64,000 bases of DNA from Paenibacillus algicola (GTDB lineage: Bacteria; Bacillota; Bacilli; Paenibacillales; Paenibacillaceae). Location: the NCBI RefSeq assembly GCF_005577435.1, contig NZ_CP040396.1, forward strand, positions 819,501 to 883,500, written 5' to 3'. Under the pieces are notes generated by a model. That model ran no database searches, had not been told where the DNA came from, and saw only the letters and a list, made by a program, of their open reading frames with translations. A program made the position numbers and the translations under genes. Of the stretch, positions 36,874 to 46,926 are shown piece by piece. Position 1 is the first letter of the stretch, and each line of letters begins with the position of its first letter.

Positions 36874-39800
36874 ATGTATACGATGAGGAGCCTAAGAAGA
36901 AAGGGGTTAAATTTAATGGTAGGATTTATGATTATCGCTAGTTTGTCACTGGTAGCGTGTTCGGGCTTAGTGGAAGCTGCAGTATATACAGGAGAAAAGC
37001 CGAACCGCACAGTACAATTTACTGTAAGTGAACTCTTAGAGCAAAATACAGTATTATATGCACCGCTTGATAAGGTGCTCGAAGGTTTTGGATATACCTC
37101 AAGTCTAGATGAAAAATCCAAAAAAGTTAGTATCACTGCTGGTCGGAAAAGTATAGAGATGAAGCTCGGAGAGCCATTTGGATATTTAAACAGTCTGGAA
37201 ATCTCTCTCCAGAAGCCAGCCCTAACAGTTGATGGTGTTGTATATGTACCTCTTACATTTTTCTCTGACATTTTGAATCTTGAGGTAAATGTAAAAGATC
37301 CAATAATTAATATTTCTGAGCAAAAAGAAAAAAATATAAGCAGGACAGGTAAGCTCATTTACTATAACGAAGCTTTGATGGATAAATCAAGAGAAAATTT
37401 ACTCAGAGGTGTAAAGTCTTACGTTGCCGCATTTGACAAAATTCAAACCGATGCTGAAAAATTTATGAATGCACCCCTTAACCCAGTAACTAAGAAAACT
37501 CTATTACCGCCAAGCAAGGATAAGCATGATTATATCAGTACCGCGCCATACTTCTGGCCAGATCCAGCGAAGCCTGATGGACTCCCATGGATACCCAAAG
37601 ATGGTCAGGTGAATCCTGCTTCAAGAGGAGATGATACAGACTTTACTCGTACAAGCGAAATGTTTCATGGCATTGGAAATTTAACTCTTAGCTATTATTT
37701 TACAGAGGATCCTAAGTACCTTGATAAAGCTTATGAGGTCATTAAGGTATGGTTTATAAATGAAGAAACAAAAATGAATCCACACATAAAGTATGGTCAG
37801 AGTGTCCCCGGAGGTGTAGATGGAAGACCTCTGGGTGTAATTGAATGGACCTCTATTGTTGATATTGTTACTGCAATGCAGATGCTTGAAAAGCAGGACA
37901 TGATATCTAAGGATGATGTTGATGCAGTGATAGACTGGTTTACAGCGTATGCATCCTGGCTCACAAGAAGCGATATGGGAATTCAAGAAAAGCAACAGCA
38001 TAATAATCATGGCTCTGTTTATGATTATCAGTTAGCGGGAATTTTATTGTATTTAAACAACTATAAGGATGCGGTTCAACTATTCGAAGAGGCTAAGGTC
38101 GAAAGAATTGAGGATTATATTGAGCCAGACGGAAGCCTGCCATATGAACTTAGGAGAACCAAGTCAGTTAATTACCAAAACACTTGCTTGTGGCCATTGA
38201 TACAAGTTGCTGAGATCGCAGAACGTTTTACAGAGGTAGATCTTTGGAATTATACATCAGACAAAGGAGTGTCTTTAGGCAAAGCTTTCGAAAATCTTGC
38301 TCCATATGCAAAGAGTGAAAAAGAGTGGAAATGGGAGCAAATTCAGGATTCAGCAGAAATTAAAATGGCCACAATGATAAGACCTCTTTTCCTTAAAACA
38401 AGTAACATATTTCATTATCCTATTGATGGCATACTAGATCAGTCTATTATGGTATCAGCTGAGGATATTTTAAAATACAACATTCAGGGAAATGATAAAG
38501 GGATCCTCTCCGCTACGTTTATTCTTCAACCTACAGCAGAGGAGTCGACCATAAGAATAAACTGGATGGTTCAGAAAACAGGAGTTACAAAATATGTACT
38601 CTACCGAAAAGATTCTGAAGATGAAATGTATTCAGAATTGATAAAAATTAATTCTTCAAATTTAAAACAATATGTAGACAAAAAGGATCTTGAATATGGA
38701 AAAACATATTATTATAAGATTCAGGCATTAGATGAACACGATGTTATTATTGATGAGCTTGAGTCAAATGAAATCAAGTTCTCAAGTAAATGGATTGATT
38801 TGAAAGGAAAATTGGTTAATGCACTTGCTGGTGAGAAAATTACAATAAATCTTTATAAATGCGAAAAAATACCTTACTTCATTTTTAATACCATTAAAGG
38901 AAAGGATATTGAATTTTTGATCAAGACAGATAGTGAGATTGCAGGAGCTGGTGTTTCATGGGTTATAAATGGCACTTCAATAGAAAAATCTATTACAGCA
39001 GACATACTTTTTGATGTAACCAATAAGTTTTCTCTTGTTCCTAATGAAAACATGACAAAGCTCCCAAAAGGTGCAAAAACATATATGAAGCTTGGTAGAG
39101 TTCATACTTCACCATTCGGTTTTCAAGCGAAACTCCATGTAAATGTTGGTGCGAAATATGCGAATGATGTGGCTAAATTATATGCTTTTGGAGCCCAGGG
39201 AGTAGTTGAAGTGCATTCTGGTGTCGAGATTAGCCAAGATGGCAGCGTCGTATTTGATAATATAAGTACACCAGATTATGTTATTGCAATTTATGGTGCG
39301 GATACTACCGCGCCGGTTACGACGGATAATGTACCAGCGGGCTGGTCTAACACTGATGTGACGGTAAAGCTGATCGCAACAGATGAGGAGACCGGTATTG
39401 CAACAACGTATTATTCTATTAATGGAAGCGAACCGTCAACAGGCTCGACGATATCATTTGAAAGCGAAGGAGTTCATATCTTGCAATATTGGAGCGTCGA
39501 TCACGCAGGTAATCAGGAAGATGTGAAAACTACGCTTATTCGAATCGATAAAACAGCCCCGACGTTAGAGATTGTTTTATCCAAAAAGGTGCTGTGGCCG
39601 CCGAACCATCGTATGCTTCCAGTAAAAGCTACCATTAGTGCACAGGACTCGCTTTCAGACGTGAACGTCGTCCTCCAATCCATTACCAGTAATGAGCCAG
39701 ACGATGGTTTGGGCGACGGGGATAGGCAGAACGATATTCAAGAAGCAGAATGGAATACGTATGATCTTGAGTTCATGCTCCGTGCGGAACGGTCGGGCAC

Positions 39801-39915
39801 AGGAACAGGCAGAACCTACACGGTTACTTATCTTGCCACCGATGAGGCTGGTAACCAAGCCACTGCTTCGGTAGAGGTGAGAGTTCCTCATTCGGTATCT
39901 ATTGAGAAGAAATAA
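36874..39915 (+). CDS. Secreted multi-domain polysaccharide lyase (alginate-lyase fold, PL38-like)
   Basis: A 1013-residue protein and the only secreted enzyme of the locus. The N-terminus (M-R-S-L-R-R-K then a hydrophobic stretch, L-V-A-C-S and V-E-A-A-V) is a signal peptide with a possible lipobox. Residues about 45-150 look like a copper-amine-oxidase-N stalk domain. About 155-520 is an alginate-lyase-type (alpha/alpha) barrel: K-H-D-Y-I-S-T-A-P-Y-F-W-P-D-P, N-N-H-G-S-V-Y-D-Y-Q (Asn-His pair) and E-L-R-R-T-K-S-V-N-Y. A fibronectin III-like domain follows (A-E-E-S-T-I-R-I-N-W), then an Ig-like module (T-T-D-N-V-P-A-G-W-S-N-T-D-V-T-V) and a final beta module with V-L-W-P-P-N-H-R-M-L. Known relatives cut uronate polymers such as alginate or glucuronan; the true substrate here is not proven. 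Confidence 0.8.
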   Translation: MYTMRSLRRKGLNLMVGFMIIASLSLVACSGLVEAAVYTGEKPNRTVQFTVSELLEQNTVLYAPLDKVLEGFGYTSSLDEKSKKVSITAGRKSIEMKLGEPFGYLNSLEISLQKPALTVDGVVYVPLTFFSDILNLEVNVKDPIINISEQKEKNISRTGKLIYYNEALMDKSRENLLRGVKSYVAAFDKIQTDAEKFMNAPLNPVTKKTLLPPSKDKHDYISTAPYFWPDPAKPDGLPWIPKDGQVNPASRGDDTDFTRTSEMFHGIGNLTLSYYFTEDPKYLDKAYEVIKVWFINEETKMNPHIKYGQSVPGGVDGRPLGVIEWTSIVDIVTAMQMLEKQDMISKDDVDAVIDWFTAYASWLTRSDMGIQEKQQHNNHGSVYDYQLAGILLYLNNYKDAVQLFEEAKVERIEDYIEPDGSLPYELRRTKSVNYQNTCLWPLIQVAEIAERFTEVDLWNYTSDKGVSLGKAFENLAPYAKSEKEWKWEQIQDSAEIKMATMIRPLFLKTSNIFHYPIDGILDQSIMVSAEDILKYNIQGNDKGILSATFILQPTAEESTIRINWMVQKTGVTKYVLYRKDSEDEMYSELIKINSSNLKQYVDKKDLEYGKTYYYKIQALDEHDVIIDELESNEIKFSSKWIDLKGKLVNALAGEKITINLYKCEKIPYFIFNTIKGKDIEFLIKTDSEIAGAGVSWVINGTSIEKSITADILFDVTNKFSLVPNENMTKLPKGAKTYMKLGRVHTSPFGFQAKLHVNVGAKYANDVAKLYAFGAQGVVEVHSGVEISQDGSVVFDNISTPDYVIAIYGADTTAPVTTDNVPAGWSNTDVTVKLIATDEETGIATTYYSINGSEPSTGSTISFESEGVHILQYWSVDHAGNQEDVKTTLIRIDKTAPTLEIVLSKKVLWPPNHRMLPVKATISAQDSLSDVNVVLQSITSNEPDDGLGDGDRQNDIQEAEWNTYDLEFMLRAERSGTGTGRTYTVTYLATDEAGNQATASVEVRVPHSVSIEKK

Positions 39916-39982
39916 GTAATTCATTAGGATTAAAGCCATGGAATATATAGCGAGAATCATAGTGGAGATATATTAATACAGG

Positions 39983-40026
39983 GGGGTGTCTCGAAGTCCA
40001 ATGTGACTAAAGGGCACCCCATTCTT
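39983..40026 (+). terminator. Probable terminator after the lyase gene
   Basis: GGGGTG (39983-39988) pairs with CACCCC (40015-40020), followed by ATTCTTT. Another small hairpin (GTGGTC/GACCAC) lies at 40082-40097 in the leader of the next gene and could be regulatory. Confidence 0.55.
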
Positions 40027-40138
40027 TAATGTTCAACAGATGAGGAAGTTCTAGAATGTCCATGACAGTTTATCATAGCAAGTGGTCATCCGACCACACC
40101 AACCCTACCTTAATAAATGAACGATGGAGGAATGAACA

Positions 40139-41566
40139 TTGACAAAACATGACAGTCGTCCCAATTTGTTGTTTGTATTTTCTGATCAACACCGATGGTG
40201 TGATATAGGCTGTTACGGAAACGATCAAGTGATAACACCTAATTTAGATGCGTTCTCAAAAAAGGCAACACAAGTGGAAAACTGTATTGCTAATTGTCCT
40301 GTTTGTGTACCTTCAAGAGGTATAATGCTGACAGGAATGTATCCACTTCAGCACGGTGCTGCTGGAAATGACTTGCCGATGTATGACAATGTGGAAACGA
40401 TGGGGAATGTCTTGTTGAACCATGGATATACGACAGGATATATTGGGAAGTGGCATTTAGCAGGCATTCCACGAGATCAGTTCATTCCAGCAGGCACACG
40501 ACGGTTTGGATTTCAAGAATGGAAGGTTGCAAACTGTACGCATAATTATTTGAATGCTTATTACGATGACGAGGAAAATAAGCGCCATCCGATTCAAGGA
40601 TACGATGCGATCGAACAGACAAACCTCGCTCTTGATTTTATTGAGCGACATCATGACAAGTCGTGGGGGTTGGTTCTGTCTTGGGGACCCCCACATGATC
40701 CATATCACGCAGTTCCAAAATCATTTTTGGATAAATATGAACAAACTGAAATTAGAATGCGACCGAATGTAACCGATCAATCCGTCCAAATTAAAGATAA
40801 ATTGTACTTGAGTAAAAAACAAATAAAGGAAAATATTAAGGGGTATTATGCTCATATTTCCGCACTTGACGAGCAGTTTGGTCGTCTGATTCGTAAACTG
40901 GAGCATACTGGCCAACTTAGCAATACCATTATTGTGTATACGAGTGATCACGGCGATATGTTGGGCAGCCAAGGGATGACAAATAAACAACTACCATATG
41001 AAGAATCGATCAAAGTACCGCTGCTTGTTTACTGGCAAGGGAAAACTATTCCAATGAAACGTGAAGAATTGATAGGATTAGTTGATCTTCCTGTTAGTAT
41101 ACTGGGAATGATGGGTTTAGAATTTAAGGACAGTACTGTTGTAGGTCAAGACTTACATGGATTGTTTATAGACCCTAATGCAAAAGGACGGGATTATTGT
41201 TATATATTTGAGCTTACGGCATGTCACCAAGCGACAAACCGCGGAACGCTTGAATGGAGAGGGATACGAACTGATCGATACACCTTTGCAAAACATGTTT
41301 ATGATCCTGCAGGCTGGTTGCTGTTCGATAACATCGCGGACCCTTACCAGTTAAACAACGTTGTGAACGAACCGGCACTGATAGAGATTCGAGATGAATT
41401 GGAGGCTAAGCTTAAACAGGAAGTTACCATTCATGATTATATGCTACCGTGGAAAGAAATAGTCGGTAGAGTGGGCTTGAAAGAAAGATGGGAAGAAAGT
41501 GAATTGTATTTTCAAGCGATACAGATGAATAAAAGTCTAATGCCCCCCATTGTCAAAACACAATAA
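40139..41566 (+). CDS. S1-family sulfatase B, cytoplasmic, Cys-type
   Basis: A 475-residue sulfatase. TTG start at 40139 behind GGAGG (40126-40130); the nearer ATG is out of frame. Active site C-V-P-S-R with Cys56; metal ligands D16-Q17 in F-S-D-Q-H-R and D-H in Y-T-S-D-H-G-D-M-L-G-S; G-K-W-H near 107. No signal peptide. The choline-sulfatase-like S-D-Q-H/L-G-S-Q-G pattern groups it with sulfatases of sugar loci, without fixing the substrate. It stands between terminators as a single-gene unit, upstream of the second GH78-sulfatase pair. Confidence 0.92.
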   Translation: MTKHDSRPNLLFVFSDQHRWCDIGCYGNDQVITPNLDAFSKKATQVENCIANCPVCVPSRGIMLTGMYPLQHGAAGNDLPMYDNVETMGNVLLNHGYTTGYIGKWHLAGIPRDQFIPAGTRRFGFQEWKVANCTHNYLNAYYDDEENKRHPIQGYDAIEQTNLALDFIERHHDKSWGLVLSWGPPHDPYHAVPKSFLDKYEQTEIRMRPNVTDQSVQIKDKLYLSKKQIKENIKGYYAHISALDEQFGRLIRKLEHTGQLSNTIIVYTSDHGDMLGSQGMTNKQLPYEESIKVPLLVYWQGKTIPMKREELIGLVDLPVSILGMMGLEFKDSTVVGQDLHGLFIDPNAKGRDYCYIFELTACHQATNRGTLEWRGIRTDRYTFAKHVYDPAGWLLFDNIADPYQLNNVVNEPALIEIRDELEAKLKQEVTIHDYMLPWKEIVGRVGLKERWEESELYFQAIQMNKSLMPPIVKTQ

Positions 41567-41772
41567 TTCTGAAAAAATTAAATTATGTCCTCCTTCGACT
41601 GGAAGCCGACGCATCATTGTGCTATGGCCATTGGCCACCAGGCGAGTCTGTTTGAATTGCGATTCATTTGCTCAACGCTTCTTTGTGGAAAGTCCTTCAA
41701 TGGCAGGAATAAAAAATTAATGAGTATACATGGTCTGGTACATGTATATAACGAGTTTGGAGAGAAGCCGAT

Positions 41773-44442
41773 TTGAGATATAGAGTAGAAGATGTCAGGT
41801 GCGAGTACCAAAGAAACCCTGTGGGATTAGATGTGAAAAAACCTCGATTCAGTTGGAAGGTTTGGTCCGACGATCGGAATATCATGCAGGCGGCCTACCA
41901 AGTTCAAGTTTCGGACAACAGTTTACACTTCTCGGACATCGTGTGGGATACGGGGAAGATGGAAACTGATCAATCCGTTCATGTTGAATATGCAGGTCCT
42001 GAATTGCATTCTCGAACTAGATATTATTATCGTGTAAGAGTGTGGATTGATCGTTCGTTGGTTTCTGAATGGAGCGAAGTGAATTGTTGGGAAACGGGAT
42101 TGCTGAGTGAAGAGAACTGGTCTGCCCGTTGGATTACGGGTGATGTTGCACGTAATGATGCCAATCAAGATGCATGTCTTATGCTACGAAGTAAATTCTC
42201 GCTAAAGGGGAATGTGAAAAGAGCGCGGTTGTATGCCACTGCTCTAGGCTTGTATGAGCTTTACCTTAACGGGAGGAGAGTAGGGGATTGGCACTTTACA
42301 CCAGGGTGGACCTCATATAACAAGCGACTACAATATCAGACGTATGATGTAACTGAACTTCTGCATGCAGATATGAATGCCATAGGTGCCCTTATAGGAG
42401 GGGGCTGGTACAAAGGGAATCTGGCCTATCGAGATCAGCGAAATATATATGGCAACGAATCTGCGCTAATGTGCCAGTTGCATATTACCTATGCAGATGA
42501 CACTGAAGAGATGATTTTATCGGATGAACACTGGAGGTCGGCAACTGGACCGATAATCATGTCTGAAATATATCATGGTGAAACCTACGATGCGCGATTA
42601 GAGAAAAACGGCTGGAATCTAGCTGATTTTAACGATGCAGACTGGTCGGGAATAAGGGTGGTCGATCATTCTTATGAGACACTGATTGCTCAAGAGAACA
42701 TGCCTACACGGATAATACAAGAGATTAAGCCCGTCTCATTAATACAAACGCCTTTAGGCGAGACGGTATTGGACATAGGTCAAAACATGGTAGGCTGGAT
42801 GCATTTCAGAGTGAGCGGCGAGCGTGGCAGGAGAATTACATTACAGCACGCGGAAGTCCTTGATCAAAATGGAAATTTTTATATGGGTAATTTAAGAAGC
42901 GCAAAACAAACGATTAATTATGTGTTAAAGGGGGGTGAAGAAGAGGAGTTTGAACCCCGGTTTTCTTTCCAAGGCTTTCGATATGTGAAGGTTGAGGGAT
43001 GGCCTGGGGATCTCGATCTCAGTACATTCACCGCCAAAGTGATACACACAGATAATGAGATTACAGGGATGTTCGAGTGCTCGGATCAAATGATTAATAA
43101 ATTGCAACAAAACATAGTTTGGGGTCAGAAGGGTAACTTTCTTGACGTTCCAACCGATTGCCCGCAAAGAGATGAAAGGCTGGGCTGGACAGGAGACGCT
43201 CATGTATTTATGAGAACCGCTTCCTACAACATGAATACAGCGTTATTCTTCACAAAGTGGCTGCGAGATCTGAAGGCAGATCAGTTGCCAAACGGTGGCG
43301 TGCCTCATGTAATTCCTCATGTGCTGCGTGCTGAGGATCACTCCTCTTCAGCCTGGGGGGATGCGGCGGTTATATGTCCATGGACACTTTATCTATGCTA
43401 TGGAGATAGAAGAATATTAGAGCAACAATACGATAGTATGAAGGCATGGGTGGAGTATATACGCTATCAAGGGGAAAATGAATACCTTTGGAATACAGGG
43501 TTCCACTTTGGGGATTGGCTTGGCTTAGACGCAAAAGAAAACAGTTATGAGGGAGCGACTCCCAAAGATCTCATAGCGACAATTTTTTACGCGTATTCAA
43601 CGCATTTGCTGAAAGAAACAGCTATGGTCTTGAATCGTTCTGAGGATGCGGCAAAGTATGAACAGTTGCACCAACATATTATGGATGAATTTAACAACGT
43701 GTTCATTTCGCCCAATGGCAGGTTAATTTCAAACACCCAAACTGCACATGTGTTGGCTCTCATGTTTGATGTTGTTAAAGTGAAGGATCGTCAAAGAGTT
43801 GCTGACGCATTGGCTCAGTTAATTATTGAAAATAATGTTCATCTAACTACAGGCTTTGTCGGGACGCCTTATTTATGTCATGTATTGTCAAGGTTCGGCT
43901 ATGATCATCTAGCTTACCAATTAGTGTTCCAAAAGGAATTTCCTTCGTGGCTGTATGCCATTACTAAAGGAGCTACTACGATTTGGGAGCATTGGGACGG
44001 AATCAAAGAGGATGGTTCCTTCTGGAGTGATGATATGAATTCGTTTAATCACTATGCTTATGGAGCCGTTGGAGACTGGCTATATCGGACAGTGGCTGGA
44101 ATCGACACAGCAACAAGTCAGCCGGGCTACAAACATATCATCATAAATCCAACCTTTGGATCAGAGCTGAATTGGGTGAAAGCTAGCTATGAAAGCCTGT
44201 ATGGTACCATTCGCTCGGAGTGGAGCAAGCAGGAGAACGGTATGGAGATTAATATTGCTATACCGCCCAATACAACTGCACAGGTAATCTTTAAGGGAAT
44301 AAATAGAGTTGAGCAATTAGAAGAAGGAGGCTCGATACTGCCAATTATGGGGGGCTTGTTGAGCTGGGACTGTTGTGAGGACCATGTTGCATTACACTTA
44401 GGATCAGGAAACTATAGCTTTAGATATAAGGGAGATGATTGA
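41773..44442 (+). CDS. GH78 alpha-L-rhamnosidase 2, cytoplasmic
   Basis: An 889-residue enzyme with the same domain order as rhamnosidase 1. Catalytic segments are nearly identical: D-V-P-T-D-C-P-Q-R-D-E-R-L-G-W-T-G-D and T-I-W-E-H-W-D-G. I chose the TTG at 41773, with GGAGAG at 41759-41764; the N-terminus (Y-R-V-E-D-V-R-C-E-Y) aligns with that of its paralogue. No signal peptide. The 41567-41772 leader holds no gene. Its stop overlaps the start of sulfatase C by 8 bp, so a rhamnosidase and a sulfatase are made together, as was once the case at 20667-24391. It probably acts on rhamnose after, or near, sulfate removal. Confidence 0.92.
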   Translation: MRYRVEDVRCEYQRNPVGLDVKKPRFSWKVWSDDRNIMQAAYQVQVSDNSLHFSDIVWDTGKMETDQSVHVEYAGPELHSRTRYYYRVRVWIDRSLVSEWSEVNCWETGLLSEENWSARWITGDVARNDANQDACLMLRSKFSLKGNVKRARLYATALGLYELYLNGRRVGDWHFTPGWTSYNKRLQYQTYDVTELLHADMNAIGALIGGGWYKGNLAYRDQRNIYGNESALMCQLHITYADDTEEMILSDEHWRSATGPIIMSEIYHGETYDARLEKNGWNLADFNDADWSGIRVVDHSYETLIAQENMPTRIIQEIKPVSLIQTPLGETVLDIGQNMVGWMHFRVSGERGRRITLQHAEVLDQNGNFYMGNLRSAKQTINYVLKGGEEEEFEPRFSFQGFRYVKVEGWPGDLDLSTFTAKVIHTDNEITGMFECSDQMINKLQQNIVWGQKGNFLDVPTDCPQRDERLGWTGDAHVFMRTASYNMNTALFFTKWLRDLKADQLPNGGVPHVIPHVLRAEDHSSSAWGDAAVICPWTLYLCYGDRRILEQQYDSMKAWVEYIRYQGENEYLWNTGFHFGDWLGLDAKENSYEGATPKDLIATIFYAYSTHLLKETAMVLNRSEDAAKYEQLHQHIMDEFNNVFISPNGRLISNTQTAHVLALMFDVVKVKDRQRVADALAQLIIENNVHLTTGFVGTPYLCHVLSRFGYDHLAYQLVFQKEFPSWLYAITKGATTIWEHWDGIKEDGSFWSDDMNSFNHYAYGAVGDWLYRTVAGIDTATSQPGYKHIIINPTFGSELNWVKASYESLYGTIRSEWSKQENGMEINIAIPPNTTAQVIFKGINRVEQLEEGGSILPIMGGLLSWDCCEDHVALHLGSGNYSFRYKGDD

Positions 44443-45982
44443 CTTGAGGCCGAACATTATTTTTTTGATGACTGACCAACAGAGATGGGACTGTATTGGA
44501 AGATATAATAAGCATATTCAGACGCCAAATATTGACCGGTTGGCAGACGCGGGGATTGTTTATAGTCAAGCCGTATGCCAGGCGCCGATGTGCGTCCCAA
44601 GCCGTTATTCCATGATGTATGGTATGTATCCCTCTCAGCTTGGGGTTCGCGCAAATTGTGATGGCATTACGAATGAAGAACTGCTGCCTGCTGACCCGCT
44701 ACCGGAGCTCATGAGGAAAGCCGGCTATCAAACTGCAGGGTTTGGCAAAACCCATTGGAATCATAATGCTGAGGGAGTCTCCGAGCCTTCGGCCAGAGGT
44801 TTCGAACATCGGGCTATTGGGTTATCTCGTGCGGACGGCCACTACGAGCAAGGTGCGATCATGATGGGGGATACACATCCTGAGCGGCTGGAGACCTACA
44901 TGGATGAAACCAAGAATTTTGGCGCAGGCGAAGAGAATGAGAATGGTTATATCGGCTCTACTAGCAAAATTCCAATGAACCATCATCGGGACGGTTGGGT
45001 AGCGGAGCAATGTTTGCAGTTTATTGATGAGGACCGGATTGAATCGGAACGGCCGTTGTTCCTATATTTATCATTCTTGAAGCCTCATGCTGGATATAAT
45101 GTTCCTAAAGAATTTGAAAATTTGTATCGGATAGAAGACATACCCGACATTCAACAGCCTCCTTGGGAGATGGAAGAGGATACGCATCTAGCGGCAACGG
45201 ATGCTCTTAATCGGGAAAGCCTTGAGGATTATCGCCAGAAGCGAATAGTCTGGGAAGCGATGAGCCCATTGGAACGCCGTCGCTCTACGTTGCGGTATTG
45301 GGCGAATTGCTCATGGCTGGATCATTATTTTGGTCAAGTGCTAGACCGATTGCGGGAGCGGGGCGTGCTGGATAATGCGCTGATCGTCTTCTGTTCGGAT
45401 CACGGTGAGATGTTCAGTGAACGGCGATATCGTTTTTCGAAATATTGCCTATATGACAGCAGTGTGCGCGTGCCACTCATTTTATCCGGTTCTACAATTC
45501 CCCAGTACAAACGAGGGACCACTAATGACCGTCCGGTTGAGTTGATCGATCTCGTGCCTACGTTGTCCAACATTGCGGGCTTGCAACGGAATCCGATGCT
45601 GCCGGGACTTGATCTGTTAGGTGATGTGGTACGAAAAGGCGCTTTTTGCGAATTTCACGGGAAAGGCGTACCGGTCCATGCCGCTCCGGCCTATATGTGG
45701 AGAACAAAGGAATGGAAGCTGATTTTGTACCTGGAAGGAGCAGTGGGCAATGATGGGGCGCATCATCAGGACATACTCGGAGAACTTTATGATCTGGGAG
45801 AAGATCCAAACGAGTGGAATAATTTATACTATAATGATGGATATACTGGAATTCGAGAGCAGCTGAAAACAGAGCTGTTGATGCATCTGGCAATAGCTTG
45901 GGCGAAGGCACCCGTGTTTTATGGTAGGAGAGGTTTGATAGGATTAGAGCGATTTGAGACATGCCGAAAGGAATTGGGATAG
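44435..45982 (+). CDS. S1-family sulfatase C, cytoplasmic, Cys-type
   Basis: A 515-residue sulfatase starting at ATG 44435 within the end of the GH78 gene; a TTG at 44444 is the alternative. Active site C-V-P-S-R with Cys53, metal ligands D14-Q15 in M-T-D-Q-Q-R and D-H in C-S-D-H-G-E-M-F, plus G-K-T-H-W near 108 and L-S-F-L-K-P-H in mid protein. No signal peptide. Translational coupling to rhamnosidase 2 suggests that its substrate is a sulfated rhamnose-containing oligomer. A further glycosidase gene once followed immediately but is now a fragment. Confidence 0.92.
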   Translation: MIDLRPNIIFLMTDQQRWDCIGRYNKHIQTPNIDRLADAGIVYSQAVCQAPMCVPSRYSMMYGMYPSQLGVRANCDGITNEELLPADPLPELMRKAGYQTAGFGKTHWNHNAEGVSEPSARGFEHRAIGLSRADGHYEQGAIMMGDTHPERLETYMDETKNFGAGEENENGYIGSTSKIPMNHHRDGWVAEQCLQFIDEDRIESERPLFLYLSFLKPHAGYNVPKEFENLYRIEDIPDIQQPPWEMEEDTHLAATDALNRESLEDYRQKRIVWEAMSPLERRRSTLRYWANCSWLDHYFGQVLDRLRERGVLDNALIVFCSDHGEMFSERRYRFSKYCLYDSSVRVPLILSGSTIPQYKRGTTNDRPVELIDLVPTLSNIAGLQRNPMLPGLDLLGDVVRKGAFCEFHGKGVPVHAAPAYMWRTKEWKLILYLEGAVGNDGAHHQDILGELYDLGEDPNEWNNLYYNDGYTGIREQLKTELLMHLAIAWAKAPVFYGRRGLIGLERFETCRKELG

Positions 45983-45983
45983 G

Positions 45984-46230
45984 GTGGAATTTTATAAAGA
46001 ATTAAAGGAGCAGTTCACGTCGTTTGTCTCCACCACGAAGTATATATCCGTTGTTGTGGTTGCATGGTGACCCTCGGGAGACAGACTCTGTAATTCGTCA
46101 GGAGATTGCCACCATGGACGAAGGGGGAAGCGCGGGATTCATCATTGAATCCCGTCCACATGCTGACTACTTAGGAGAGGGTTGGTGGAGAGATCTTGAC
46201 ATATCTGTCTGGACGAAGCGCATGGTATGT
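45984..46230 (+). pseudogene. Glycoside hydrolase fragment (GH106-like start)
   Basis: Starts GTG at 45984 right after the sulfatase C stop (F-Y-K-E-L-K-E-Q-F), shifts frame near 46020, then reads Y-P-L-L-W-L-H-G-D-P, E-I-A-T-M-D-E-G-G-S-A-G-F-I-I-E-S-R-P and Y-L-G-E-G-W-W-R-D-L-D-I. A second shift near 46200 leads to C-L-D-E-A-H-G-M. The barrel start resembles large glycosidases with an E-I-x-x-M-x-x-x-G-x-x-G-F-x-x-x-x-R-P pattern, such as GH106 rhamnosidases, but the family call is tentative. The rest is replaced by a transposase remnant. Confidence 0.55.
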
Positions 46231-46768
46231 CCCGCACGCCTTTTCTCCACTTAGGATTTCCAGACAAAAAAGGGACTTCAACCCAAAATGGAGAAGTTTT
46301 CAAGTGACGAAACAAGCGCCGGTCCATGTCCATGACGGGGAAATGGCTCCAGATTTAATCAAGACCGTAACGGCCGAAAACGACGTGCAATTCTTTATGC
46401 TTGATGCGGGCTACGACCAAAAGAAGGCGAAAAAACTTCGCTGCCCTCACGCCACCGGTAAAGTCGATTGTCCGCTCGGGATGACCGCTTATTCCTCTTC
46501 CAATTACGGTATGGTCGTGAAGATCGATGTAAAAGACGACCTGAAACGGTACAGCAGTCCACACCGAGATACCAAGCGTTGAAAGGAACTTTACAACAAA
46601 CGTACCCGCGTGGAACGATACAACTCCAGAATGAAAACCCACCTTACCGCAGACAGTTTGCATGTCTGGGGGATTCAAAAAGTGACGACTTACCAGTATC
46701 TCAACGCGATTGTGCTGCTCGTCTCTGCGCTTTCTGTAGCAGGTAAGAAGAACAAAACAGCAACTTAA
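46231..46768 (+). pseudogene. Transposase remnant (DDE type) with nonsense codon
   Basis: The frame V-H-D-G-E-M-A-P-D-L-I-K-T-V, F-F-M-L-D-A-G-Y-D-Q-K-K (catalytic Asp) and S-S-N-Y-G-M-V-V-K-I runs to a TGA at 46580-46582, then continues in the same frame as K-E-L-Y-N-K-R-T-R-V-E-R-Y-N-S-R-M-K (catalytic Glu region) to a TAA at 46766-46768. The TGA probably replaced a TGG Trp codon. The N-terminal third is missing, and no inverted repeats are evident. Confidence 0.7.
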
Positions 46769-46926
46769 AAAATGTAAACGGAAAAATTATGCAGGTCTTT
46801 ACATTTTTAGAATAAAGCCACCGGATCCGCTTTGATCCGAGTGAATCCTGCTGACTTTACGTCAGAATAGAATTATGCAAAATGCTCAAGTATGTGATTC
46901 AAAAAAGAATGGATTAGGCATGTGAA

